Under the pieces are notes generated by a model that was not told where the DNA came from, did no database searches, and was given only the letters and a program-made list of their open reading frames with translations. The translations under genes and the position numbers were made by a program. A stretch of DNA of 64,000 nucleotides from Ornithodoros turicata (lineage: Eukaryota > Arthropoda > Arachnida > Ixodida > Argasidae). Where the stretch lies: the NCBI RefSeq assembly GCF_037126465.1, contig NW_026999405.1:434001-498000 (forward strand), read 5' to 3'. Shown here piece after piece: positions 34,121-48,000 of this stretch (position 1 is its first letter; every line of letters begins with the position of its first letter).

Positions 34121-34529
34121 AGCTCCGCCGCCCAACCTGGTCGCGTTTCACTAAAGATGCATCGTGTACACAATCTGCGTTTACATGAATGCGACAGAAG
34201 CGCATCGACTCGACTTGTTGGTGTTCATGTAAACGGTCAATTCGCAAGGATAAAGTATCGAAGTCAATCCGCCAGACAGACGTGGATAGAGACGGTAGAT
34301 CCGCATTGAAATTGTGCATATAAACAAGAAGATACGCATCGAAAACGAGAGGAGGATTATAGGAAGGCCTCTGCTGCGCGACAAAGAAGTTAAGGTGGCT
34401 GCGGTAGCTGCAGTCATACTGCGGCTGCGGGGTACGTTTTGTGTATGAAGAAGAAGAAGATTTTGAGAAATGGCGACGGAAACAATAGTTCCGACAGTAC
34501 AGAGCTCTAGACGCGTAGAAGGCAACATT

Positions 34530-34710
34530 TCCTTGAGCTTGAGGAGGGACGACGAGGACGGAAAACAGCAATAAGACAGGACAAGGCTCAGCTGAGGCTT
34601 TTCTGAGCCTCGTCCTGTCGTATTGCAGTTTTCCGTCCTCGTCATCCCTCCTCTAGCTCAAGGAAACGTTGCCTTCTATATCTTCACATCAGCTCGCTTG
34701 CCTCCTTGCG
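34530..34710 (+). repeat. Hairpin plus ACATCAGCTCGCTTGCCTCC tail, third copy
   Basis: Arms TTGAGCTTGAGGAGGGACGA.. and ..CCTCCTCTAGCTCAAGGAAACG pair, enclosing GGACAAGGCTCAGCTGAGGC / GCCTCGTCCTGTC. The tail matches 27110 and 28130. Flanking GTTTACATGAATGC repeats occur on both sides. Confidence 0.55.
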
Positions 34711-35788
34711 TTATGTTCAACATCTATACGCGTATTTTCAATAGAGCGAAACTCGACGCGCATTCATGTAAACGGTGGCGCATCATCTTCATCACCATTT
34801 CCGCTCGATTCGATGACCTTCTGTCTCATTCATGTAAACGCGGCTGTAGACTCTACTCCATATACTCCAAGAGTTGTGTTCGCGATGGAGACAAGTACTA
34901 CGTCATTTTCGGTTCACGACAAACGTGGCTTCGTAATCTCTGTTCCTATCGAACGGCAGAAGACATATTGGTTTTCTTCCTTTGTTCCTCGTGAACAGAG
35001 CCTACATTTATTATTGCAACGCCATCAGTTACACGTAATATTGGCAGGGATAAAGTATTATTAGAGCTGTCAGGTATCGAGATATTTTTTTAATATAGGC
35101 TGTTCTACGAAACATATTACTGCCAGTGAACGATGTTCTTATGCTGTCATTCGTAAAACTTGTTTCTGACATACCTTTATTCGCGGTCGCTAAAAATACA
35201 GCAAGATACCCTGTACAAATTCACTGAACTGGCATCCAGCCAGGTAACAACGTGCAACTGGCATTATACTGCCATGTGTCACGTCGACTCTGTCGAGACA
35301 ACATGCGTAAAATAATTAACAGAACGATGCATTCGTGAAATCCGACAATAGGCACGCTCGACATATCAGCAAACAGGACACTCGATGGAACGGGTTCTTC
35401 TTTGACATTGGAGGGTTCAACGTCCATGGTTTTGGTTGCACGCTGTCGCATTTCAGCAACTTTCCTAAAAGCGTCTGGAATTCAATTCTCATTCTACGTT
35501 CTTGTACGCATTTCTGTCCATTCAGATTAAGTGTTTGAGGCAGGAAAACGTACGGGTGCCGATAATGAGGAGAGACTTGCGTTTCGGTTAGGTTAGCGCT
35601 CATAGCTGCGTATCACATTTGCGTCATATAGACTTTACATCATCCCAGTCTATAGAAACCTTCTTTATGAAAGCGAAATGATGGCTCAGGTTGTAACTCG
35701 TTATGTGTCCCACCTCGAGCATTTGCTTTTAACGAAAACACATCTGACTTTAGCGGGTGAAGAGGAAATATCATTATTTGAGAGTTTG

Positions 35789-36082
35789 TCACAGGTGACT
35801 GGATGTGTTATTGTTCGATACTTCATTCCCGCTTAACGTGAAAACATTTTTTTCTTGTGCTGCACCGTTCGCGGACATTTTCATTTTACACGTTTTCGTG
35901 TCCGCAACCGAGCCATTTGCGTTGACTTTGCCATTTTTGTTGACGTGATTCTCGGTAGAAGTCTGGAAAAGCCTTCCCCTGAGTAAAATGGCACCCAAAC
36001 GGGTGCAAGGTATCTCGATAATGATGTAGAAGATGGCAGATATGGTGAGCGTCGTCAGAAAGTGTCCAAAGAACGCGTACAC
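35789..36082 (-). CDS. Gene B last exon: final helix, tail and stop
   Basis: The minus-strand acceptor is a long T tract ending ttttcag. It encodes VYAFFGHFLTTLTISAIFYI, IIEIPCTRLGAILLRGRLF, then an Asn/Lys/Ser-rich tail (NKNGKVNANGSVADTKT), with stop TGA at 35791-35789. The helix aligns with gene A LAHYALTAMLSFGVYLCVDRP, with IEIP replacing VDRP. The tails do not align, as is usual for this family. The preceding intron, 5.5 kb, contains the Penelope-like element. Confidence 0.87.
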   Translation of the reverse strand: MYAFFGHFLTTLTISAIFYIIIEIPCTRLGAILLRGRLFQTSTENHVNKNGKVNANGSVADTKTCKMKMSANGAAQEKNVFTLSGNEVSNNNTSSHL

Positions 36083-39000
36083 CTGAAAAAAAAAAGTGTT
36101 ACGCACCACATAAGTCATCGAGCTGTTTTCTCATAATTTCAGCGTCTGATATGATATTCATCGTTTGTATGGTAACGGTAATGTAATACATTGGCCTATT
36201 TCCAACACAGACCTAAAGCGAGGAAAGATAACGTTGTATTTAAAGTAGAGATCCTGATAATAGTTGGAACACCGGAGTGGTGTATATCTTCATCGGAGTG
36301 ACACCATTGCAGAAAACGGAAGCAGATATACTTCCAAGCACCTTCCAGAAGTGTGTCTACTCTCGTTCGCTGCTGTCGCTCTGACCACGAAATGCGTCGC
36401 TATGGTGATCTGTAAACTTTTGTCGGAACACACATTGTCTTCACATAACATGACAACGAAAAAATACAAAGTGGAAGATCGAGCGAAGCAGCGAAGAACA
36501 TGTTAAAGCTGCCTGAAAGCAGCAGACAGGAGTTTATGTTCACTCCCACGTATGACATTTTCTTGCATACAAACCCACTGCAACTACATACAAATGTGGC
36601 AGACGACGAGCAGTAATCTTTATTTTGCCAGGCAAAATTGAGGTAAAACGGCTCGTCGCGACGTCTGGCAGCAGAAAATCCACAAGTCGTCAAGCAACAA
36701 TGACCTATGCTCCCGTCTGACTTGCTGCTCCTGATGGCTACGTAGCCGATACGTAGCCAACAACTTTCGTTTCAGAACCAGTGTTGTCCGCATGCAACGT
36801 AGTTTTGCCGCCGTGCTTGACTAGCAATGGTCAGTTGGTGACCACTTCGACACAGTTTTGCCCGTAATTTACAGTTTTGATTTTCCCAAAGCATACGATA
36901 AGGGAACAACCCGAGGGCAAGAGCCGGCTCCCTCAACAAAGTACCAGAACGCTCGATGATGGGGCACGTGCGGGCGTCGCCGAAAACTATCTGTTTTTAC
37001 TGTCACATGGTGAAAATTGTTCCGGCTTCGTGAGATTTCACCCAAAAATTATGTCGGACAAATGGAAAATACTGATATTTCCATTTGTGAGACCGTCCGG
37101 TGGGTTTACAGGAAAGACGGTAATGGACGGGCCCGGGAGTACGGACACTCGTCAGCCAGACTTGTACGTATTTTGAGTATGGTATTTAAAATACCATATT
37201 TTAAATACAATTTGCGGTATTTTGGTACTCTACTCAATACTTTTTTTGTGTATTTGTACTCTATTTAAAATACCTTTTATGGCATTTTCTACCCAATACT
37301 CTAATTACATATTTTGGATCTCCGTCTCAAACTTTCTGTGTCTCGTCTTTCCATTATCTTGCTTGTTCAGTGTATATTTCCTGAGTCCCTCGGACTTGAC
37401 CTGGACATTGGCCCTTCTTGGAAGTCTCCATTTAGAGATTCTGCCCCGTGTGGCCTAATCCTTGGCCAGTGAGGGTTCTGTTATGTGTGCCCTGACGCGG
37501 TGACGCCGAATTCTGACCTCGCCACTGAGGGTCCGAAGTTGGGGAAGTCGGTACATGACAAGTTCACACCGCCGCAGCCACGAACACAGACAAAAAGGCA
37601 CACACAAAACAGGACGAACTGCAACTCACTACTACTTTACTGTTGAATACACATACACTCTTAAATACCAGAGTAGGTAGTCGTTCCCCTATGTATCCGA
37701 CCTATTTTTTTAGTTAGCACAATTGCTCCTGTATGAGGGCGATAGAGGGAGCGCTGACACATTTTTCCCCTTTTTCCTCTATCAAAAATGCTTCATATAT
37801 CTCTCGATCCTGCTGTGATCGGAGATTACTTTCTATTGAAGTTTTATCAAAGGCAGGCGAGCATCCGCATCTATCACAATGGAATGCCAAGTGACCCGAC
37901 GGTGGCATCCCTTTCAACAACGTCGCGTGCTCACGTAACCTAGTATTGATGCACCTGCCCGTCTGGCCGATGTACACTCTTCACAGGATAACGGAATACT
38001 ATAAACCACACACTGGCGGCAATCAACCCACCTGTTTTTGTGTTTGGTGTTACACACCTGTCTTTTTTGTTGCTTGTTCACCTTAGCCGCCACAGCCGCA
38101 GCCACAGGCAGTGGTGAACCTAGGAGACGCGGCGATTCCCAAAAACGTGGAAAGAGTTCTGGGAAAAGGACCTAAGTTTTGCCTCCAACCAAAATTGAAG
38201 AAACCAGAGGTCTTAGAAAAGTTTCCAGTGCGGCTCCGCCCGAGGCCTTTGATTCGTGCCTGTTTCAAGGGGTACAGGCGATAACTAATGTTGGCCTGTC
38301 TACACGCCAGCTGGATCTACGTCCTGTTCTGCAATTTTGTGACACTGAAGGGCAAAGGCTTCTACTTGCCGACAAGGAGGGAGGTTTTGTGGTGGTGCCT
38401 ACAGAGACGTATAAGGAGAAATGTGCAGAAGCTATCAAGAATAATTTTCGGAAAGCCTCATCTGGGGAACAAAGAAAGGCGTATACAAGTGTGCTTCATG
38501 TTTGTGCAACTGAAAACCTTCAAAACCTTACAACCAGGATCAAAAAGAGTGAGAAGAAACACCTCGAAGCCTTTTTTTACTGCGAAAACCCACAAAGAAG
38601 GTATTCCTTTTAGGGTCATCATAACGGAAAGAGGGACCTGGCAGGTGTGCTTGTCAAGATATCTGCAACGTCACTTGGCTAAGTTGGCTATTGATGACCC
38701 TTTCAAGGTGCAGAACTCGTCCCCTATCATCGAGTATCTAAAAGAATTGACGCATACCAACCTCAAAATGTTTTCTGTGGACGTGGAAGACCTCTGCTAT
38801 TCTGTGCCTCAAACCCCTATGCTTCAAGCAGTACAAGACTTGATTGAGAGTTCGGGGACGGTGGCTTTTCAGAATAGTACAGGAATCAGTCTGTCTACCT
38901 TTTTGGAGTTGTTAAGAGGGTACCTCACTGCAACTGTGGTGGAAGTGGAAGGTGAATTGTTTCTACAGAAGAGTGGCACCCCCATAGGTTCTTGTTTGTC

Positions 39001-42000
39001 TCCTTTACTAGTTGACATATACTTAGGTCAATGTGACGTCTTCATACAGAACACGATGAATGCCAAACAGCGAGTGAAAGTGTTTCGCTACGTTGATGAT
39101 TTCCTCATTTTTCTTGATTCAAGTTTAGGGTCACCTGTTTTGGGTAACCATGTTCAGGCCTGCTTAGATGTGTTTAGCTCCTGTGCTCCAGGCCTGAGGT
39201 TCACATTTGAGTTACCGGTGGAGGGTACCCTCCAATTTTTGGATTTGAAGCTAAGTGTGGGACACGACCATATTTGTTGGGCTTTCCATCCTAGATCAAA
39301 AAAGATGGTACTACCGTACGATTCGGCGCATTCCAAAATTGTTAAGAGGGCTATTGCCACTTCAGGCCTGGGGGCTGCCTTGGAAAAGTCCTGTCAACAT
39401 ACAATTCAGGGGAGTTTCGAGTCTCAGCTAGAAAAAAATGCGGGTTGGGGGTTATCCCGAGGATCTACTCATCTCTGTGGCAGAGTGCCTTGCTAGCAAG
39501 TGTAAGGGCTTACCGAAGCTTGCTGGGAACCGGGAGGAAGGAAGACCGGTCCCAATTCCCTATTTTCACGGACTTGCACATAACATAAAGAAAGTAGGTG
39601 TCAGACATAATGTTCCTGTTGTGATCTCAGCCCCTTGCAAGTTGTATAGTCTTTGCCCTAAGGTGGACAAGCGACAAAAAAGACAGGTATGTAACACCAA
39701 ACACAAAAACAGGTGGGTTGATTGCCGCCAGTGTGTAGTTTATTGTATTCCGTTATCCTGTGGAAGAGTGTACATCGGTCAGACGGGCAGGTGTACCAAT
39801 ACTAGGTTACGTGAGCACGCGACGTTGTTGAAAGGGATGCCACCGTCGAGTCACTTGGCATTCCATTGTGATAGATGCGGATGCTCGCATGCCTTTGATA
39901 AAACTTCAATAGAAATTAATCTCAGATCACAGCAGGATCGAGAGATATATGAATCATTTTTGATAGAGGAAAAAGGGGGAAAATGTGTCAGCGCTCCCTC
40001 TATCGCCCTCATACAGGAGGAATTGTGCTATCTAAAAAAATAGGTCGGATACATAGGGGAACGTGTACCTACTCTGGTATTTAAGAGTGTATGTGTATTC
40101 AACAGTAAAGTAGTCGTGAGTTGCAGTTCGTCCTGTTTTGTGTGTGCCTTTTATCTGTGTTTGTGGCTGCGGCGGTGTGAACTTCTGACCTCGCCGAGCG
40201 GGGACCTGCTAGAAGTTTGCTTTGTTCTGGGTCACATATACTTCGTGGAGTTATGTGGTATCTCTTTGTCATCTTTTTGGGACTTCTGTTTAGATGACTC
40301 CTGTCACACAGAGGCGGCTTGCGCTAGTGCGCGGGGTTTTGGTGATTCATGTCACATAGCGGCGACTTGCCGCATTGACCAGTGACCGGTGACTTTTTGT
40401 GTTCAAGGATAAATAGTATCTTAACTGTATTTCAAATACTTTTTGAAGTATTTTGTACTCTATCTTAATTACTTTAATTTTCATGTATTTATACTCTATC
40501 TTAATTACATTCGAAAGTTAGTATTTATTATCTTATCTTAAATACATTTTTGAGTATCTTGTACATGTCTGTGTCAGCCATACTGACATGGCCGTGGGAG
40601 ATATGCCACGTGCTTACGAGAAGCGGTTGTGCCGCTGTGCTGTAAATTGCAGAGTTCGCGGTAACCCCTTACAAGAAACTCGTTACTGTAACTTAGTTCC
40701 CTTTATTGGTAACTTGTAACTTAACTCGGTACTTTTGCGCCGTGGTAACTCTCACAGGAAGTCGTTCCGTTTTCCGGTAACTTTGCAAGAATGAGTTAAC
40801 TTAAATTCCAAATTTCTTTTAATTCGCTTTTCGCTCACGTGCACATATTTTCTTGCTTTCTCTCCGGTTCCTGCTTGGCATTTTTTTGTTGTCATAAAAC
40901 GTGATATTCATTCAATGACAGTATTTGATTCAGGAGGTAAGAACCGCTGCCATTGAAATGAAGCTGTACCATTGTGCACCCGCAGGGAGTAAGATGCAAA
41001 GTTTTCGAATTGTTGGTCATAAACGGAAACGATCTAAGCGTGTTTTACTCCTCCGCAGGTAACTCAAGGTCTAACTCAACTGCTCACGCGCGCTACAGCT
41101 GTGTAATGCTATTTTGTGTCCAAAGTAACTTGGAAGTAACTCGTTTTTTTAAGTAACTCAGTAACTGCGAGTTAGATTTCAGGCTGAAGAACTTCGTTAT
41201 TAACTTAGTTACATTTTTTCACACGATAACTTAGCTCGTAACGAGTTCTTTTTGACGGGTAACTTCTCAATCTATGGTAAATTGTACCGCTCAATCCGGC
41301 GAAAGGTGAAGCACGAATCGGGAAACTTGGGGAATTATCTCAGTTGTCTCGCGACGTAAACCCCCAATTATACATACAAACTTGGGGAATGCACTGTAAG
41401 TGGAAACAAAAACGCTACGAGTTGATGCTTGGGGAAAGCATATAGTGATTTTGACCACACGTCAGCATTGACATTTCCTCGCGTAGACGAGCGGTCGTGA
41501 GCTCCCGCAGCCATGCAAGCGTTTAACATTTCAGCAATGACATCTGCTGTTACTAAACACAATGCGATAGCGCTACATGGGTACGAAAGCGAGAAAGATA
41601 AGATAATCACCTTCTCGTACTGGCTGTAGTAGATTAGATCCCTAGTGCGGCTAGCGTGATAGAGCATGACCACAGGGTGTGTGATGTAGGCCATGTAGGA
41701 CAAGTTTCCGAGGGCGCTGAATGGACCCCAGGACAGTATCCTCTCTATGAATCCTGCACGGACAAGACGATGGATGATCACTCCCATGATATCCCTGCCA
41801 CGCTTTTGTGGCTTTGCTCGTGGCGGTGGTGCCGTTGTCTTTGCTGATTCTCCTGACTGACTCGTATTGACTTAGTGGCGGATCCAGGGGAGGGGGACGA
41901 TAGCCCCCAAAACGTCAGTTTACACATTGGATTTCCCTCTATTCCCTCCTCCACTACGCGCTCTGACACAGAACCCCCTCCCCCCTAAAACCGAGGTCCT

Positions 42001-45000
42001 GAATCCGCCCCTGTATTGACTCGTGCAAAGATGAAGACCTGGAAGTTGTTCAGTATGACAAGGAGAATGATGCGATACTAGGTCTTGACGCACATATGCT
42101 TTTTTTTTTTGTGACATCGTTTGCAGGACAACAGCACGAAGAAAACGTAAGTATGACGGGGAGACTGGAAACACTCCGCGAGCTGGCCTTAGAAAAAAGA
42201 AACGGAGGCCAGTTGTTCGCCCTTATCCTTCTCGCACTGGCCTTTGTAACGTGTTTTTAAAGGAAGTGCAGGCAGGACGGCATTGAAACAACGTCGTCCC
42301 TTGGTTATGTAAGTGGCGACACATGTCCTTGTGCTCGTTCAGCCGTTCCTCTTTCTAAACTGCCTAGGTACGAATGTACACATATGACAGCTATGCAATG
42401 TAAGTATAGACTCACCACCATGGCCGGTTATACAAGCAAAAGTGAGCCAACTCAGAGCAATACACCAGGCAACTCTGTGCGTGGCCGCGTAGACGGCAGC
42501 TACTCTCGGAGGAGGCAGTTCGGCGTTCCAACGATACGCTGCCCACAGCACTGCCACGCCTACGGCGAAGGATGTGCACCAGCCTATCACTTGAGTCAGC
42601 TGCATTGTGAAAAAAAAATAATAATAAAGATTTTCGGTATTCGTACACGTACGGACCATACTCCTTGAGACTATTGTGTATTCGCCGGTCACTCGTGTCA
42701 CATGTATGGACTGGAAGCTTTTCACTGAAACTTCCAGATGTTTTCATGACAACTGGGTCTGAACCGTCTGAACACAGATGAGACGGAAATGGAGTGCCTA
42801 CGTACCGAATGCGTGAGAAGTACCTCATTGTTTCCAAAAGTGAAAGCTATAGGCACAGCACAACAGGCTTCTATTTACCTCAGTGATTTTTCAATGACAC
42901 GCATTTTTCTTTTTCTTTTTTCGAGAAATCGGACCTGACACGTGCCGAATATACCGCAAACTTACGGCGAATTCCGTAGGTCGTTGCAGGGCAGAAAAGG
43001 TTAGCGGGCCCGAGCCTGCATGTCACACCGCCGCTTCAACCCAAAGTGCGTCGCGCTTCATTAGTGCTTCCGCTCGTTCTTTGTTCATTTCTAGACTGAG
43101 CCCACACTGCACACTAGAGTGCGCTACACAAAAACGACCAGCAGATAGGGGATTAACGTTGCCAATATGTTCTGTGAAACGGTTTGTGTCATGAGCCACA
43201 CCTCCGAACAATGTCCTTTGAAATTCCTTGTGTCGATGGCAACTACGACTTTAAGACTCTTCTTTCTCTTTCTCCCAGATATCTCCCTAGATTTATAATT
43301 TCAAACCAGGAATGCTGCTCTTGGTCTGCTCATTGTCTCATCTGGAATTGCCAGTGTTCTACGTATAGCGCCGTTACTAGCAGCGGCGCTACCGCATCCG
43401 TTATTGTTTTCGGTAGCGGAGTAGAGATCGCGTTACTTTTTTAAATTGGTAACGAAAGAACTACTTCCGTTGCAAATTTGCGGTAGCGCAATCTTAGAGC
43501 GCTACCGCTACCGCTACTTTCCGAGCTCAGGTTCGCGACAAACCTACTTTGACCTATCATCGAGCCTTCACTTTGCCTACCTTCGAGCAGTCTTGGGTAA
43601 GTTACTTCTAAAAGGTAACTGAGTTACAGTTACAGTTTATGTGCCAAAAATAGTAACTAAGTTACGGTTATAGTTACTTTCTTGGTGGAGTAACTAGTAC
43701 AGTTACAGTTACTGAGAGGAAGTAACTTAGTTACATTACAGTTACTTTTTATAAAAATTTCCATGGGGTGGTGATGAAATTGTTAAAAACAAATTTATTT
43801 ACATTTACCGAAGTGCAATAAAAGTTGTCTTGCACTTAACCAGAAGCAGTATAAGTTAACACGCGGTGACGTCACACGGCAAAATACCACATGTGCATGC
43901 GACCTGGCGCATCGCGGTGAAAAAGAAGAGCACGGTGACAGTGACACGCACGCGTGTCGTAGCGTGTAGAGAGAGAGAGACATACACAAGAACAAGGATT
44001 TCGCCTCAGATGGTTTTTCAGGTTTGAAGTTGACGTCCTGTTTGCCGAGTATGTCTTATTCCATAGCTTCCGCTTTACAGTTAAATTATTCTCGTCCTCC
44101 CATGATAAAAACTCGAAGGTTGCTTCATAGAGCGGCCACGGAAGCTTATGGTAGCAGTAACCGGAGCAGAATTCGCCATTGCACTGGTCGGAGCGCAATG
44201 AGCTGACCGGAAAGTTTCTCTTTGTGCATAATCATTTCCTTGTCCATATCCACAGGAGGGAGGATCCCGTGCTAGGGCAGTGACACTATTAGAAGCTTGT
44301 TCGAAGGCTTCGAACAAGCTGCTCAATATCACGGCCTATTCTACGAAAACCGGGCAAAAAGCCCGAAAGGAGGGCACAGAGGTCGATATCTTACAAACAG
44401 GCTGGGCCCTCCACCTGTTCCCTATTTGGGATTAACCTTCTTAAAGATTCCGTGTACACTTTAAATCTTTTCACACCTTTAAAGGTGTAACAACGTGCAT
44501 GGCACACGCCTTTTTAGGTGTAATTTTGGTAACATCATAATGGAGCACGGTTTCGCACAAATTTTCTTTTTCTCGAGTGTTGTCTGTCCTCCAAAAATTC
44601 AGTTTTGGAACATCTCAACATTGTTCAACAGTATTGTAGACACTTGCGCGTGCTCGATTATCGATAGCGATGCATATATGCATTAGCTCGTACCTACGAT
44701 ATCCAAGACATAATGAAAGCAAGATTTGCACTGACACTTGATCTTTAGTAATGCTTTCCAAATTTTGTAAAATATCATCCTGGAGATGCAATGTTACGCA
44801 ACCAGGTTGAATGTTCATAGCGCACACCTTTAAAGGTGTGAAAACGTTTACAGTGATATGGTTGGAGTTGTCCTCAAACTGGGTCATTCGTACTGCATTG
44901 TGGAGCCGTCCACGCTAGCTATGAGTTGTCCTACCTAACGTCCAATTTGAAAAAAGCACATCAAGGTATGTTTACTAACTTCTCATTCCGGGCAAGCTCA

Positions 45001-48000
45001 GCTCTTTTTGTAACAAAGCTGTAGAGCTTTTAGCGGCAGGCTTGCTTTGTGCATTATTTGCTTTATAGGGGAAGAGAAAAAGATAGGCGGGATATCGACC
45101 AAAGCGGCTTTTAGTAAATCTATAAAAATGGTTTTCCAAATTACAGCCTTGAGGAGACCTACGTGTCACCTCCAAGAACTGTTATGCGCTGTGTTTCCTC
45201 TTAACGAATTCGTTACTAGTGAGACTTTCAGGTTACTTATTTTTTCTTGTGCGTATGCAGTATCGCTTACTTTTTACGGGTAACGGTAGCGGTATTTCGC
45301 TACCTTTAGAAAATTGTAACGATATCAGGATTTCGTTACTTTCTGCCCAGGTAGCGCGTATAGGTATTACGCTACCTTTTTCGGGTAGTGGGTACAACAC
45401 TGGGAATTGCGGCACACATTCACCCTGTTATTTCTTCACAAAATTCCTACAATCGTGTTCAACTTAAGAGGGAAAAAGAAATCCAGTCCGTCGGCTCTCA
45501 AAATATTGCTGTGTCGCAGATAGGACGGCTGGACACAGAGAGGTGACGCTCTATTCCTGCGCCAGATAATGTAATCTACCGTGATCACACTGTTTCCGTA
45601 TTGGCTGTTAAGATTGGCCGCGTGACACTGCTGCACTGACACTGACTTCTGCTGGAGCAGAAAGTGCGGTCTCCTACTGATGGCGCACGGTGGCGCTGCA
45701 GTATTTCCACAGGGGTGCCATCTAGTGTATTGCTCCGTAGACGAAAGCGTGCTGGGCGAAAGCAATGCATCCTGGAAAGGTCCTGGTCGACGTCACAGGA
45801 AAGGCACACGTGGCCTTAAAGATGTCGGCGCCCGTGATCGGCGGTCTAAACCGTTTGCAAACAATGCGGTTGTTGTTTCTGCGCGTCGTTTTGGACGGCT
45901 TTCGATGACGGTAATTAATTCTATCCAATAATCTCGCAGTAAAACGCGCAGTTTTTGCACATAAGGCCTCGCACTGTTGACGACTTCCAAAGATGCGATG
46001 ACGACCGCGCGTTAAGATTCACTGAGCCGATGCGACGTATTTAAACTCAGGAGAAATTGGCTACCGCGTTGCGGAAGAAGGACCTCATAATTTACGATGG
46101 CGAAATACGTTCATCACTTAGCGTTATGACGACGGAAATATGTCGGTAAGCGGCAGAACGACAAGTAAACAAAGACACATGACCTCAAAATGACGTTTAC
46201 TATATGATGTGCGACCAGGACAAGATGGTAGTCTTGCCAAAAGCACCCGCTTGAGGGTAGTTACAAGAATGGCCGGTTTATGTCACCCCTGTGAGTATTT
46301 CTCTTGGCGCGCTACTGCTTTTCCTTATCGCCAACGGTGTATCTAGTGGACTGACTAGACTTATTTTCCTTCCAAAGTTTAATAGGACTACAGTAACTTA
46401 CCGGCTTCAGCTTCACGTTCCGGAACTTCACAATCAGGTAGCCGAGGTAGATGCCGACACAGAAGGAGCCGATGTGGTTGTACGGCTTATGATACACGAG
46501 TGTCGCCAGAGTCGAAACGGTACTGAAAAAGTCATCATATCATCAAGGTACCAGAGAATATTCAAACGCTTCAAATCTCCGTGCGTTCCCTCAATAGACG
46601 AGTTCAGAAAATCCCAGAGTGCATAGCGCCGCTTTGAACTGTGGGAGTTTACTAATACGAAAGAAACGGGTGGCTTCCAAACTGCTCCGATTTCTCCCCT
46701 ACTGGTCCATTGTCCACGACGTGTCATGGTCACAGGTGTCATGTAAGCGAAATGTGAAGGATTATTCTTCGTTCCCCCGCTCAGCAAGCGCCCAGAATGC
46801 AATGCGTGCGCAAAGAGGACTGGGATTTTCTGAAGTCGTCTATTTGATTTTGTTATTTGAAGTATTTGATACTTAGCGTTCTCGTTACTTCTTTCGTTTA
46901 CTCGGTCAGGCTTTGTAACTTTTCGTTACTGTGTTGTTTCCTCACATTGCCTGACATCCCTGGTGCTCGTTAAACCTATTGAACTTGTCGCACTGAATTT
47001 ATTCATTGCCGGATTCCACTGAAAGTGCAAATTTCGCTAGGGGAGATTGCTTACACCAAGCGGTGTCGGTACGGGATTGCATCTCCAGTGCAACGCCACC
47101 TGTCCTGCGCGAGCCCATTTTGTAAAGCTAAGTCACTGGATTGGGGAAAGTACGGCCTTCCTCTGATCTTTGCCGCTGCGAACTTGGAGCAGCAATGGCG
47201 GACGTGGCATTCCAACACATGCTGCGGCCACCATTGTTGCTCCGATGTCCATGCGGGAAAGGGAAAGGATACGCTACTTTCCACAATCCAGTGACTTTAC
47301 GCAAAGCGTACTACCAACGCCACCTAAATACAGGTGGCCTGCTTAATGCCTTCTATGTTGCGGTGTTGCTGGTGAAAGGGCTCGCCGTTGTCGGCCTCAC
47401 AGAGGTGGGCAACGTCACGACTGACGCCCTGGGGGAATGTGCGTCCTGGGCCAACTTCTAAGGGAACTGTGCCGACATATGCCTGGAAACATCGGAGCAA
47501 AACCCAGGAAAAACACCGGAGAGCACAGCCGGCGCTGCGATTTGAACCGGGGTACCTCACAGTCTCGACGTAAGCTAACCAGAGACCCACGCGAGCTGGT
47601 AATGGGCCTTCTATCACTTCGCAAGTCAGCCAATCGCCGCAGCCCGCCAAGTTGTCAGCTAATCACCGCTGAGAATTTGAAATACACGATTTCCGTAGCT
47701 CTTCTCGATAGCTACGGCCGCCGAAAGCACGGTCGCGATTGGCCGACTCCTAATTGTTACGTCACATCCCTCAAGCGACCAGGCCTTAGGGTTGTTAGCA
47801 CCATGCCGCAATCCGAGTTCATTTTGTGTGATTTTGTATTGGTCTTGTAGTGTATATAGCTGCGTGACCACCGCAGGATTCCTCGGAAACCGTGACCTGT
47901 TGTAGTAGTGCTGCTTTGCCAGTGCAACGTTAAATTTGCCGCTAACGGGGACCCCCGAAACTGGAAAAACTCTCCAACATTACTGTAAGGTGCCAACGAG

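Larger units (their letters stand above)
37560..40183 (+). mobile_element. Penelope-like retroelement with inverted terminal arms
   Basis: The + strand encodes reverse transcriptase and GIY-YIG endonuclease (38179-40043). The left ~525 bases (37560-38085) are the inverted complement of the right end (about 39660-40183): AGTTCACACCGCCGCAGCCAC at the left edge, GGCTGCGGCGGTGTGAACTT at the right. The left arm encodes, on the minus strand, a second copy of the endonuclease domain. Inverted or tandem terminal repeats of this kind are known from Penelope-like elements. The arms differ at several codons (for example INTRLREH against TNTRLREH), so they are not of the very latest age. Confidence 0.85.
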
